Assembly: GCA_947589185.1 (NCBI GenBank)
Contig: CANQCK010000005.1
Span: 48,837 to 112,836 of the forward strand
Direction of reading: 5' to 3'
DNA: 64,000 bases
Source: an uncultured Clostridia bacterium
Lineage (GTDB): Bacteria; Bacillota; Clostridia; Oscillospirales; Ruminococcaceae
A model generated the notes under the pieces. The model was not told where the DNA came from, made no database searches, and was given only the letters and a program-made list of their open reading frames with translations. Positions 37,048 to 46,538 of this stretch are shown piece after piece (position 1 is the first letter of the stretch; each line of letters opens with the position of its first letter). The position numbers and the translations under genes are program-made.

Positions 37048-37223
37048 ATTATACCATAATTAGTGTGAAACGAAGCTTCACGGTTTTGCAAAGCAAAACC
37101 AAAGGCGTTAGCCTTAAATTATGATACAATGTTCTCAAAGAGGAAATCTTTGATTTCCGGCAATGCAAAAAGCATTGCGTAGCTTTCGCAAGAAAGCCCT
37201 TTGAGGTTATTATACCATAATTA
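37048..37223. repeat. Multi-hairpin element bounded by a 15-base direct repeat
   Basis: The perfect direct repeat ATTATACCATAATTA lies at 37048-37062 and 37209-37223, with a near-inverted copy (AATTATGATACAAT) at 37117-37130. Left half: stem 37052-37061/37117-37126 enclosing hairpins GTGAA/TTCAC, GGTTTTGC/GCAAAACC (37082-37100) and AAGGC/GCCTT (37102-37115). Right half: stem CTCAAAG/CTTTGAG (37134-37140/37199-37205) enclosing GGAAATC/GATTTCC, GCAATGC/GCATTGC and GCTTTC-GCAA-GAAAGC. Each half is thus a three-armed cloverleaf. No protein is encoded. It could be a small mobile element with target duplication, or a structured leader of the flippase gene on the minus strand. Confidence 0.8.
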
Positions 37224-37238
37224 TATAATTTTGCAAGG

Positions 37239-37308
37239 TGGCGAGCCGCCACTGGCTCTTCTGCCTTTGGAAAGTTTGTAAAATGTGTTTGCTTTGTATA
37301 ACGGCAGG
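37239..37308 (+). repeat. Dispersed repeat copy B (about 70 bases)
   Basis: Matches the minus strand of 18052-18123 across about 70 bases, sharing GAGCCG, TCTGCCTTTGG, AAGTTTG, AAAAT, CTTTGTA and ACGGCAGG blocks. It lies in the 709-base gap 37015-37723, which also holds the multi-hairpin element, a partial third copy and AAGCCAGAAGTCAGAAACCAG-like imperfect repeats. Confidence 0.65.
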
Positions 37309-37352
37309 CTATTACTTAGCAGTTGAAAGTAACAGAAATAGGTAAAGTAATG

Positions 37353-37386
37353 TCGAGCCGCCACTGGCTCTGCTGCCAGAGGCAAG
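37353..37386 (+). repeat. Partial dispersed repeat copy C
   Basis: Shares CGAGCCGCCACTGGCTCT and CTGCC with copy B 114 bases upstream, then diverges. Confidence 0.5.
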
Positions 37387-37616
37387 AAATAAGAAGCCAG
37401 AAGTCAGAAACCAGAAGTAAGATTTAGCTTTACGAAAATAATATGTATACATAATGGATACAAGTTGGATACACAGGTTAGGAGAGGATAGTTAAGGTAA
37501 GGGTAGTTTAGGGGTATAGGGAGAGTTTTACCTCTCCGCACGCTCATACAATTATAATCATTTATTAGCTTTGCGGGCATTTTATATTATATTTTATTAA
37601 ATCTTTTGATTTCCTC

Positions 37617-37645
37617 TTGCCTTTAAAGAGTAAATAGAGTATAAT
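37617..37645 (+). promoter_or_regulatory. Promoter of the small membrane-protein gene
   Basis: TTGCCT (37617-37622), 17 bases, TATAAT (37640-37645), 79 bases before the start codon. Confidence 0.6.
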
Positions 37646-37723
37646 AAAAAAGGTTAAATAGCACAATTTACCTAAAACAATAACAGTTTAGGATACTAAG
37701 TAAAAAAGAACAGGAGAATTATA

Positions 37724-38149
37724 ATGACAGCATTTACAGAACAGGTAGGACTTCAGAACGTATATACACCATTACCGCTTAAGATACATTTGGTATTCAT
37801 CATATTTGCGACAATAGTATTGCTAATACAATTTTTCAGAAAGAAAAGAGTATGCTATTTATTAGCGACGTTGGCAATTGACGCAACGCTTATAACTCAT
37901 TATGCGTTTGAAAATAAGGGTACTATATTTTTTCTGGAGGTATTTGAATTATTATTGGTAGCAGGATGTATAATTGATATAGCAATTGCATATGTAAAAA
38001 AGAGAAAGACATTGAGCGAAGAAAAAGAGCAGAAAAGCCTGATAGAGAGTCAGCAAAAAGAGCGTGAGAAAAAAGAAGTTATATCGGACGCAGATGTTCT
38101 GGATAAGGCTTTTGACGAGGAACTGAACGATTTAGACAGTGAAAAGTAA
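37724..38149 (+). CDS. Small three-helix membrane protein of unknown function
   Basis: A 141-residue protein with three predicted transmembrane helices (about 20-40, 45-65, 69-90) and a highly charged cytoplasmic tail (KKRKTLSEEKEQKSLIESQQ, then an acidic end) likely to form a coiled coil. RBS CAGGAG. Ten bases or so before the dehydrogenase gene, so it is probably the first gene of the proline-gene transcript. No family recognised. Confidence 0.75.
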   Translation: MTAFTEQVGLQNVYTPLPLKIHLVFIIFATIVLLIQFFRKKRVCYLLATLAIDATLITHYAFENKGTIFFLEVFELLLVAGCIIDIAIAYVKKRKTLSEEKEQKSLIESQQKEREKKEVISDADVLDKAFDEELNDLDSEK

Positions 38150-38173
38150 AGTTATTCAGTGGGAGCATATTTG

Positions 38174-39151
38174 ATGAAACTATGTATACTTGATTCTGAA
38201 ACGGTATCTAAGAATGATATATCTCTTGACGGGATCACCTCTCTTGCAGAAACAACGGTTTACGGTTCGACAAGACCTGAACAAGTAGCGGAAAGAATAG
38301 GCGACAGTGATGGAGTTATCTGCAACAAGTGCAGGATAACAAAAGAGGTCTTTGAGTTATGTCCGAATTTAAAATATGTAGGTCTTTTTGCTACAGGCTA
38401 TAACAACGTCGATATTGAAGCGGCATCAAAGCACGGTGCAGTTGTATGCAATGTTCCGTCGTATTCGACACATTCGGTTGCACAGCACACTTTTGCTTTT
38501 ATACTTGATTATTTCAATCAAGTTTCGGAATATTCAAAAACGGTTCAGAACGGCGACTGGGTAAATTACAAGCTGTTTTCCTATTTTTACCTGCCGATTT
38601 TTGAAATTAAGGATATGCGAATAGGAATAATCGGGTTTGGCGATATAGGTCAGCAGGTGGCAAGGCTGAGTCTGGCATTTGGTATGAAGGTTTCAGTATA
38701 TACGAGAACTTCGTCAAGGGTCGACATATTCAAAAAAGAAAACAATTTAGGCGACGAAGTAAAATACTGCAATTTAGAAGAGCTTTTGTCGGAATCGGAT
38801 ATTGTAACGCTACATTGTCCGCTGACAGATGATACAAGCGAGCTTATCAATAAAGAAACGTTAAGTCTTATGAAAAAAACAGCACTTCTTATAAACACTT
38901 CCAGAGGCGGAGTTATAAACGAGCAGGATTTGGCAGACGCACTCAACGAAAGTGTTATTGCACACGCAAGCGTTGACGTTATTACAGACGAGCCTATGAG
39001 AGAGGATTGCCCTTTGAGAAAGGCAAGGAATATAACTATAACTCCGCATATAGCGTGGGCGCCTAAGCAGACAAGAGAGAGACTTTTAGAAATTGTAGCA
39101 CAGAATCTTAAAGCCTATATTGATGGATCGCCGATAAATAAAGTGAATTAG
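38174..39151 (+). CDS. D-2-hydroxyacid dehydrogenase (glycerate dehydrogenase-like)
   Basis: A 325-residue NAD-dependent dehydrogenase. The Rossmann motif GIIGFGDIGQQVARL lies near residue 150; the catalytic set is Arg in NTSRGGVINE, Glu in DVITDEPM and His in TPHIAWAP. The sequence is closest to HprA-type hydroxypyruvate/glycerate dehydrogenases. ATG 38174 (GGGAG upstream) is chosen over an in-frame start at 38159. It precedes proB and proA. Confidence 0.9.
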   Translation: MKLCILDSETVSKNDISLDGITSLAETTVYGSTRPEQVAERIGDSDGVICNKCRITKEVFELCPNLKYVGLFATGYNNVDIEAASKHGAVVCNVPSYSTHSVAQHTFAFILDYFNQVSEYSKTVQNGDWVNYKLFSYFYLPIFEIKDMRIGIIGFGDIGQQVARLSLAFGMKVSVYTRTSSRVDIFKKENNLGDEVKYCNLEELLSESDIVTLHCPLTDDTSELINKETLSLMKKTALLINTSRGGVINEQDLADALNESVIAHASVDVITDEPMREDCPLRKARNITITPHIAWAPKQTRERLLEIVAQNLKAYIDGSPINKVN

Positions 39152-39220
39152 TATTTTGTGATATATTATTTACTGAAATTGCATTTCAGATTTACATTAC
39201 ATAATTTAAGGGATAAACAA

Positions 39221-40015
39221 ATGAAAAATTTTAAGGAAAACAAAAGAATTGTTGTAAAGGTTGGGACATCGACCCTTGCACATAAGACAGGGAAGCTGAA
39301 TATCAGACGAGTTGAGAGGCTTGTTAAAATTCTTGCAGATCTATCAAATTCTGGCAGGGAAATTATTTTGGTATCAAGCGGTGCTATGGGTCTTGGTATG
39401 GGCAAACTGGGATATTTAAAAAAGCCTGCTGATACTCCGTCAAAGCAAGCACTTGCCGCTGTAGGACAGTGTGAGCTTATGTATATGTATGACAAGATGT
39501 TCGGGGAATATAATATTGTTGTTGCACAGCTTTTGCTTACTAAGTATATTCTGCTTGAGGAGAGAAAATCAAACGTAGAAAACGCGGTGAACAAGCTGCT
39601 TGAGCAAGGGGTTATTCCGATTGTAAATGAAAACGATACAGTTGCCATAGACGAGCTGGAGCTTGAAATGGGAGAGAACGATTCTCTTGCGGCAACGATT
39701 GCCGCAGTTGCAAAGGCTGACGCTTTGGTCATACTTTCGGATATTGACGGTCTGTTTGACGACGACCCAAAGAAAAATGACGATGCAAGACTTATATCAG
39801 TGGTAAGGGACATTGATAATAATATAAAAGCTATTGCAAAAGGATCAGGCTCAAAGCTCGGAACAGGCGGAATGGCTACAAAAATCAAGGCTGCGGAGAT
39901 AGCGTCAACGGCGGGTATTGATACAGTTATTATGAACGGAAAAAATCCTGAGAAATTATATGATTTATTTGAAGGCAAACAGATAGGTACAAGATTTGTG
40001 TCATATGAAAAATAA
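39221..40015 (+). CDS. proB: Glutamate 5-kinase, short form
   Basis: A 264-residue amino-acid kinase for the first step of proline synthesis. Motifs: VVKVGTSTLAHKTGKL at the start, VSSGAMGLGMGKLG, PIVNENDTVAIDEL, LSDIDGLFDDDPK and GTGGMATKIKAAEIA. It lacks the C-terminal PUA domain of the E. coli enzyme (367 residues), like some other short clostridial forms. Start 39221 follows AAGGGA; a longer reading from 39158 has no ribosome site. Confidence 0.94.
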   Translation: MKNFKENKRIVVKVGTSTLAHKTGKLNIRRVERLVKILADLSNSGREIILVSSGAMGLGMGKLGYLKKPADTPSKQALAAVGQCELMYMYDKMFGEYNIVVAQLLLTKYILLEERKSNVENAVNKLLEQGVIPIVNENDTVAIDELELEMGENDSLAATIAAVAKADALVILSDIDGLFDDDPKKNDDARLISVVRDIDNNIKAIAKGSGSKLGTGGMATKIKAAEIASTAGIDTVIMNGKNPEKLYDLFEGKQIGTRFVSYEK

Positions 40016-40060
40016 ATTTGATGTTTTAAGTGATATTTTATACAGTGAAAGGAACTCACA

Positions 40061-41329
40061 ATGGAATTAATTAATTTTGAAAGCTATATCGAAACTCTCG
40101 GCAAGAAGGCTAAAGCGGCAAAGAAGAGTATTGCCGTTGCCACCACAGGGCAGAAGAATGACGCTCTGCTTGAAATTTCTTATGCTTTGGAGTCTTCAAC
40201 AGAAAGAATAATGGAAGAAAATGCAATAGATATTCAAAGGGCTCGTGAAAACGGAATGTCAAACGCTATGATAGACAGGCTGACGTTAAGCGAGACAAGA
40301 ATTCGCAATATTGCAAAGGCTTGCGTGAATTTGACCAATTTAGAGGACCCTGTTGGTGTTATTCAAAGCGGCTCTGTACGCCCTAACGGAATGAAAATTC
40401 AGAAAATAAGCGTTCCTTTGGGTGTTGTGGGAATAATATATGAATCCCGCCCTAACGTTACGGTTGACGCGGCTGCACTTTGTCTTAAAAGCGGAAATGC
40501 GGTTATTCTTCGCGGCGGAAAGGAAGCTATTCACTCAAACAAAATACTTGCAAAGATTATGCGTGAAGCTATATCAAAAGCGGGTCTTGACGAGAACATT
40601 ATTCAAATAGTTACAGATACCTCCAGAGATGTAGTTATGGAAATGATGAAGCTCAATGAGTATATCGACGTTTTAGTTCCCAGAGGCGGCGGAGGACTTA
40701 TTAATGCTGTTGTTGAGAACGCTACCATTCCGGTAATTCAGACAGGTGTGGGAAACTGTCATGTTTATGTAGATAACTCGGCAGATTTAAGAATGGCAGC
40801 AGATATTGTTTATAACGGCAAATGCTCACGTCCGAGTGTGTGTAACGCAATTGAAACCTGTCTTGTTCACAGAGATATTGCAGAGGAATTTCTCCCTATG
40901 TTGAAAAGACGTCTGGACGAAAAAAATGTTGAGATAAGAGGCTGTCATATTACTAAAATGATACTTGGTAACAGCGTTGTACCTGTTACTGAAGATGATT
41001 ATAAAAGGGAATTTCTCGACTATATCATAGCAATTCGTGTTGTTGATGATCTTGCTCAGGCAATTGAACATATTGATAAGTATTCTTCCGGACATTCAGA
41101 GTGTATTGTGACAGAAAGTCTTTTTTCAGCGGAGGAATTTCAAAGACAGATAGATTCTGCCGCAGTTTATGTAAATTGCTCTACCCGCTTTACCGACGGA
41201 GAGGAGTTCGGTTTGGGAGCAGAGATAGGAATTTCAACACAAAAGCTTCATGCAAGAGGTCCTATGGGGCTTAAAGAACTTACGACAACCAAGTTTTTGA
41301 TAAACGGAGACGGTCAGATAAGAGAATAA
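40061..41329 (+). CDS. proA: Gamma-glutamyl phosphate reductase
   Basis: A 422-residue NADPH-dependent enzyme, second step of proline synthesis. The catalytic Cys is in SRPSVCNAIETCLVH near residue 263; VPLGVVGIIYESRPNVT and LVPRGGGGLINAV are family marks. Follows proB by 45 bases with RBS AAAGGA. No proC in the window. Confidence 0.96.
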   Translation: MELINFESYIETLGKKAKAAKKSIAVATTGQKNDALLEISYALESSTERIMEENAIDIQRARENGMSNAMIDRLTLSETRIRNIAKACVNLTNLEDPVGVIQSGSVRPNGMKIQKISVPLGVVGIIYESRPNVTVDAAALCLKSGNAVILRGGKEAIHSNKILAKIMREAISKAGLDENIIQIVTDTSRDVVMEMMKLNEYIDVLVPRGGGGLINAVVENATIPVIQTGVGNCHVYVDNSADLRMAADIVYNGKCSRPSVCNAIETCLVHRDIAEEFLPMLKRRLDEKNVEIRGCHITKMILGNSVVPVTEDDYKREFLDYIIAIRVVDDLAQAIEHIDKYSSGHSECIVTESLFSAEEFQRQIDSAAVYVNCSTRFTDGEEFGLGAEIGISTQKLHARGPMGLKELTTTKFLINGDGQIRE

Positions 41330-41334
41330 TGTTT

Positions 41335-41361
41335 AAGCCCTGCACATATTCTGCGGGGCTT
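41335..41361 (+). terminator. Terminator hairpin after proA
   Basis: AAGCCCTGCA / TGCGGGGCTT (one mismatch) after the proA stop; the U-run (ATGTTATATTATT) is weak. Confidence 0.6.
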
Positions 41362-41430
41362 ATGTTATATTATTAATTGCTGTTTATATAATTGTTAATA
41401 AATAAAGTTAAAATCTGTAGTATTTAACCC

Positions 41431-41459
41431 TTGAATTTTTACTCGAAATTTGTTAAAAT
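41431..41459 (+). promoter_or_regulatory. Promoter of pyrG
   Basis: TTGAAT (41431-41436), 17 bases, TAAAAT (41454-41459). Confidence 0.65.
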
Positions 41460-41527
41460 ATTAGATAAGTATTTTGGTTATAAATTTTGCTAAATAAGTA
41501 TTATAAACTCGGAAGTTTTGAATATAA

Positions 41528-43183
<1,656 letters not shown>

Positions 43184-43202
43184 TTAATGAATATCTTTTT
43201 TG

Positions 43203-43240
43203 AAGCGTAGTACGGCATGTTTAGCCTGCTACGCTTTTTT
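43203..43240 (+). terminator. Terminator of pyrG
   Basis: AAGCGTAG / CTACGCTT (43203-43210, 43229-43236) with an inner GGC/GCC, then TTTTTT. Confidence 0.9.
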
Positions 43241-43371
43241 GTCGCAAAGTTTATATTCTTCACTTTTATTTCACAGTGATTGTATTAAATTCTTGTATAA
43301 TCAGATATACAGTAGAAAGAAGATGTATATATGACTTAATACGTCAGGATTTAATACAAAGGAGAAATGAA

Positions 43372-44559
43372 ATGGCAGCGTCTAACAGTGAGAATGTAAA
43401 GCCTAGATTATACCTTCATATAGGAACCCCAAAAACGGGTACGACAGCGATACAGAATTTTTTACCGTTAAATAAAAAACTGCTGGAGGAAAAAGGCTTT
43501 TGCTTTCCTGATTTCGGTTATCGGTTTTATGGGGTAAATCAATACCGCAATGCACATTTTATGGTGCATCGTAAGATTTGCAAGCCTGAAAGGGAAGCTG
43601 AAATTCGCCAGGCGGAGGACGAACGCTTTTATGAAGGACTTGACAGAATAAAAGAACTCGCAGATTTTTTTCCGAATATAATAATGTCTGATGAAAACAT
43701 TTGGAACGGATATAAAAACAGAGAGAATTTTTGGCAGGTGTTAAAGAGTGCTTTATCGGAACGGGGAATAGATTTAAAGGTAATAGTCTATCTGAGAAGA
43801 CAGGATCTGGTTGTAGAATCATATTATGCACAGAGAGTAAAGATTAAAGTAAACGATGAATTTCAGAATTATTTGGATTCGGAAGATATAACATATTTTA
43901 AACTTGATTATTACACTCAGCTTAAAGAGATTGAACAGGCTATAGGAAAAGAGAATATTATTGTTCGGGTTTATGAAAAGAAACAGTATGAGGGAAACGG
44001 AAACACTTTGATTTCTGATTTTTTAAACACTTTAGGACTTGAGCTTGACGAAAGATATGTTTCATCAGATATAGTAGTAAATACAAGACTGCAAGGTAAA
44101 TATCTGGAGATAAAGAGAATTTTTAATGGAATTGATATATTCAGAACAAGAAAAGATAACTGGGCTGCAAGGTATCTGAAAATTTGTCAGGATGAAGAGG
44201 AGAAAATCAAAGGCAGTTTAAAGTGCGACTATTTTACTTATGAACAGCGGGCAGCTTTTTTGGAAAAATACAAAGAAGGCAACCAAGCAATTGCAAGAGA
44301 GTATTTAAAACGTGAAGACGGTATTCTTTTCAGAGCAGGTATCCGCAAAAGGGATAGGGAGAATAGTGATAAAGATTATTCTGCTGAGGAGCTTGTGTTC
44401 ATTTGCGGAAAAGTACTTGAGCTGCATAATGAAGAGATGAGAAATAAGCTATCAGATATGAAAGCAGAACTTGACAGCGTTAAAAGAGAACTCGGATATG
44501 AAAGGCGTTCGTTGAAGAAAAAATTTGTCGAGAAGATATATCATACTCTTTTTAAATAG
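43372..44559 (+). CDS. Sulfotransferase-like protein
   Basis: A 395-residue protein with the PAPS-binding loop of sulfotransferases (LHIGTPKTGTTAIQNFL, residues 15-31) and a fitting 3'-phosphate motif (VIVYLRRQDLVVESYYAQ, about residue 138). The C-terminal 45 residues form a charged coiled coil. No membrane segment. By family it would transfer sulfate from PAPS to a glycan or lipid acceptor; none is identifiable from neighbours. Start 43372 follows AAAGGAG; a longer reading from 43276 includes the likely -10 region (TATAAT at 43296). Bounded by terminators on both sides. Confidence 0.8.
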   Translation: MAASNSENVKPRLYLHIGTPKTGTTAIQNFLPLNKKLLEEKGFCFPDFGYRFYGVNQYRNAHFMVHRKICKPEREAEIRQAEDERFYEGLDRIKELADFFPNIIMSDENIWNGYKNRENFWQVLKSALSERGIDLKVIVYLRRQDLVVESYYAQRVKIKVNDEFQNYLDSEDITYFKLDYYTQLKEIEQAIGKENIIVRVYEKKQYEGNGNTLISDFLNTLGLELDERYVSSDIVVNTRLQGKYLEIKRIFNGIDIFRTRKDNWAARYLKICQDEEEKIKGSLKCDYFTYEQRAAFLEKYKEGNQAIAREYLKREDGILFRAGIRKRDRENSDKDYSAEELVFICGKVLELHNEEMRNKLSDMKAELDSVKRELGYERRSLKKKFVEKIYHTLFK

Positions 44560-44567
44560 AAATAAAA

Positions 44568-44599
44568 ATCCCCGACAGACTGTATAGTTTGTCGGGGAT
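44568..44599. terminator. Bidirectional terminator between convergent genes
   Basis: ATCCCCGACAGAC / GTTTGTCGGGGAT with loop TGTATA, flanked by AATAAAAA on the left and AATTTTA on the right, serving the sulfotransferase gene and rplL. Confidence 0.88.
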
Positions 44600-44626
44600 A
44601 ATTTTAGTTATGCAGTTTTGCAGTAA

Positions 44627-44998
44627 TTACTTGAGTTCAACAGTAGCTCCTGCTTCTTCGAGCTTAGTCTTGATTTCCTCAGCGTCAGCCTTAGAAGCAC
44701 CTTCCTTAATAGCCTTAGGTGCTGATTCAACAAGCTCTTTTGACTCTTTAAGACCAAGACCTGTGATCTCCTTAACAGCCTTGATAACAGCCATTTTAGC
44801 GTCGCCGAATGATGCTAAAACTACGTCAAATTCAGTCTTTTCCTCTGCAGCAGCAGCTCCACCTGCAGCAGGTGCAGCAGCTGCAACAGCAGCAGTTACG
44901 CCGAATTCCTCTTGAATTGCGTCTACAAGCTCTGAAAGCTCAAGAACTGAAAGCTCTTTAATATCTTCTACAAATTTTAAAATCTTTTCTGAAGCCAT
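44627..44998 (-). CDS. rplL: 50S ribosomal protein L7/L12
   Basis: A 123-residue stalk protein: N-terminal dimer domain ([22 protein letters not shown]), Ala-rich hinge ([15 protein letters not shown]), and C-terminal factor-binding domain ([20 protein letters not shown]). RBS AAAGGAG. The rpoB gene, usually next downstream, is not here; transcription ends at the terminator at 44568. Confidence 0.97.
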   Translation of the reverse strand: MASEKILKFVEDIKELSVLELSELVDAIQEEFGVTAAVAAAAPAAGGAAAAEEKTEFDVVLASFGDAKMAVIKAVKEITGLGLKESKELVESAPKAIKEGASKADAEEIKTKLEEAGATVELK

Positions 44999-45085
44999 GA
45001 TAATCTTCTCCTTTAAATAATTTTTTGTCTTGAGGCTTTAAGCCTCTTGATTTTTAACTTTTTCTTTTACTTTTAGCAAGGCAGT

Positions 45086-45598
45086 CTAAGCTGCGTCGCC
45101 GTCATTTTTGCTGTCAACAACAGCCTTGAGAATTGCAGCAAGTCCTTGAATAGGCCCTTGCAGAGAACCGACAAGCTGTGCAAGCAATACATCTCTCGGA
45201 GGAATTTTTGACAGAGCCATAACTCCTGCCTCGTCATAAATATCCTCGCCGATAAATCCTGCTTTAAGTGTGAACTTGTCATCGTGTTCGCTTGCGAATT
45301 TTCCGAGCACTCTTGCCGGAGCTGTTTGGTCGTCGCTTGAAACAGCGATAGCTGTCGTGCCCTCAAGAACGTTTATAAGCTCATCCATTCCGCAGTTTTT
45401 CATTGCAAAACGAAGCATTGTGTTCTTTTCTACCGAATAAGTAACGCCTGCTTCTCTCAGCTCTTTTCTAAGCTGTGTATCCTCTTCAACCGTGATGCCC
45501 TTGTAGTCAACAAGTACACCGGCAGATGCGTTTTTAAGCAGCTCAGTCAAAGCGTTTACTTTTTCCTGCTTTTGAAGCAATACTTTTTCGCTTGGCAT
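45086..45598 (-). CDS. rplJ: 50S ribosomal protein L10
   Basis: A 170-residue stalk base protein that carries L7/L12. MPSEKVLLQKQEKVNALTEL start, then VLVDYKGITVEEDTQLRKELREAG. ATG 45598 follows GAGGTG; a longer reading to 45664 runs through the attenuator hairpin. The L10 leader RNA upstream implies feedback control by the L10-L12 complex. rplK and rplA are not in the window. Confidence 0.96.
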   Translation of the reverse strand: MPSEKVLLQKQEKVNALTELLKNASAGVLVDYKGITVEEDTQLRKELREAGVTYSVEKNTMLRFAMKNCGMDELINVLEGTTAIAVSSDDQTAPARVLGKFASEHDDKFTLKAGFIGEDIYDEAGVMALSKIPPRDVLLAQLVGSLQGPIQGLAAILKAVVDSKNDGDAA

Positions 45599-45632
45599 AT
45601 AGATTTCACCTCTTTTAATATATTTCCGTATC

Positions 45633-45671
45633 AAAAAAGTAAATCCTCTTTTATCAAAAGACAAGAGAGGA
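45633..45671 (-). terminator. Attenuator upstream of rplJ
   Basis: Minus-strand stem TCCTCT / AGAGGA (arms at 45666-45671 and 45644-45649) followed by a run of six T (45633-45638), 35 bases before the rplJ start. Between L10 leader and gene, so it fits the known transcription attenuation of rplJL. Confidence 0.7.
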
Positions 45672-45721
45672 ACAAAGTTTCAGTTAATTATACTATAAAG
45701 CAATAAAAACTTTGCTATTCT

Positions 45722-45769
45722 TTCCTCGGCAGGACTTACGGTTTTTACACCACCTGCTGTCTTTAGATA
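45722..45769 (-). ncRNA. L10 ribosomal-protein leader
   Basis: Minus-strand blocks AAAGACAGCAGGTGG and AAGTCCTGCCGAGG are the conserved parts of the L10 leader, where L10-L12 binds its own mRNA. Placed between the rplJ promoter and the attenuator. Confidence 0.88.
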
Positions 45770-45783
45770 CGAATGCAAAACAC

Positions 45784-45812
45784 ATTATAACATATGTTTA
45801 TTTTTCTGTCAA
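45784..45812 (-). promoter_or_regulatory. Promoter of rplJ-rplL
   Basis: Minus strand: TTGACA (45807-45812), 17 bases, TATAAT (45784-45789), full consensus. Confidence 0.88.
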
Positions 45813-45936
45813 GCATTTTATAAAATTTTTGTCAGAATTTTAATTTGAACCTCATAAGTTTAAGACAATAAGGTTTATCGCAATTGATTTTCAAAAATTA
45901 ATATGATAAAATATATCTAACAGTGAGGTGGATAAA

Positions 45937-46476
45937 TTGTCGTTTAACGCATTGAGACATTTTATAACAATAACAAAGCACCGCCATCAGGTTATAAGAA
46001 ACTGTGCAAAGGCTGGAATCCTAAGGCAGGGGCTTTTTCACGATTTATCGAAGTATTCTCCGACGGAGTTTTTAGCAGGAATTAAGTTTTATCAGGGAGA
46101 TAAAAGCCCTAATGAGGGAGAACGTGAGGCGTACGGTTACTCAAAGGCTTGGATGCACCATAAGGGCAGAAACAAGCATCATTTTGAATACTGGACAGAT
46201 TACAGCAAGCAGGAAAAGCGTCTTGCACCCGTTAAGATGCCTATGAAGTATGTTATAGAAATGTTTTGTGACAGAGTTGCGGCAAGCAAGGTGTATCGTG
46301 GTAAGAATTATACTGATAACCATCCGCTTGAATACTTTCAAAACGGTAAGCCGCGAAGAATGATCCATCCGGAAACCTCAGAGCTTTTAGAGTCGCTTTT
46401 GGTTATGCTTTCTCAAAAGGGAGAGAAAGAAACTTTTAAGTATATAAGAAGTCTAAATAAAAAGGCAGAATATTAA
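45937..46476 (+). CDS. DUF5662-like protein
   Basis: A 179-residue soluble, helical protein. The His-rich stretches KHRHQVIRNC, GLFHDLSKYSPTEF and HHKGRNKHHFEYW recall the DUF5662 family, with an HD-like metal site. Function unknown; a metal-dependent hydrolase is a guess. TTG at 45937 follows GAGGTG at good spacing; GTG at 45928 is an in-frame alternative. Confidence 0.75.
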   Translation: MSFNALRHFITITKHRHQVIRNCAKAGILRQGLFHDLSKYSPTEFLAGIKFYQGDKSPNEGEREAYGYSKAWMHHKGRNKHHFEYWTDYSKQEKRLAPVKMPMKYVIEMFCDRVAASKVYRGKNYTDNHPLEYFQNGKPRRMIHPETSELLESLLVMLSQKGEKETFKYIRSLNKKAEY

Positions 46477-46508
46477 AATCAAGGTTTAGGCTCTGTTTAG
46501 TCAAAAGC

Positions 46509-46538
46509 AACGGTAATCGGTGATTGCGATTTACCGTT
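46509..46538. terminator. Hairpin between convergent genes
   Basis: AACGGTAATCG / CGATTTACCGTT with one bulge, touching the stop of the carboxypeptidase gene. No strong U-run, so the terminator call is tentative. Confidence 0.45.

Noticed and set aside
37063..37208. Multi-hairpin element as tRNA genes
   Set aside because: No anticodon arm, T-loop or CCA end matches; the arms are perfect hairpins of unrelated size.
39166..40059. Long open frame (297 codons) on the minus strand opposite proB
   Set aside because: Its translation is Ser/Phe-rich low-complexity sequence typical of an antisense shadow, and proB is unmistakable.
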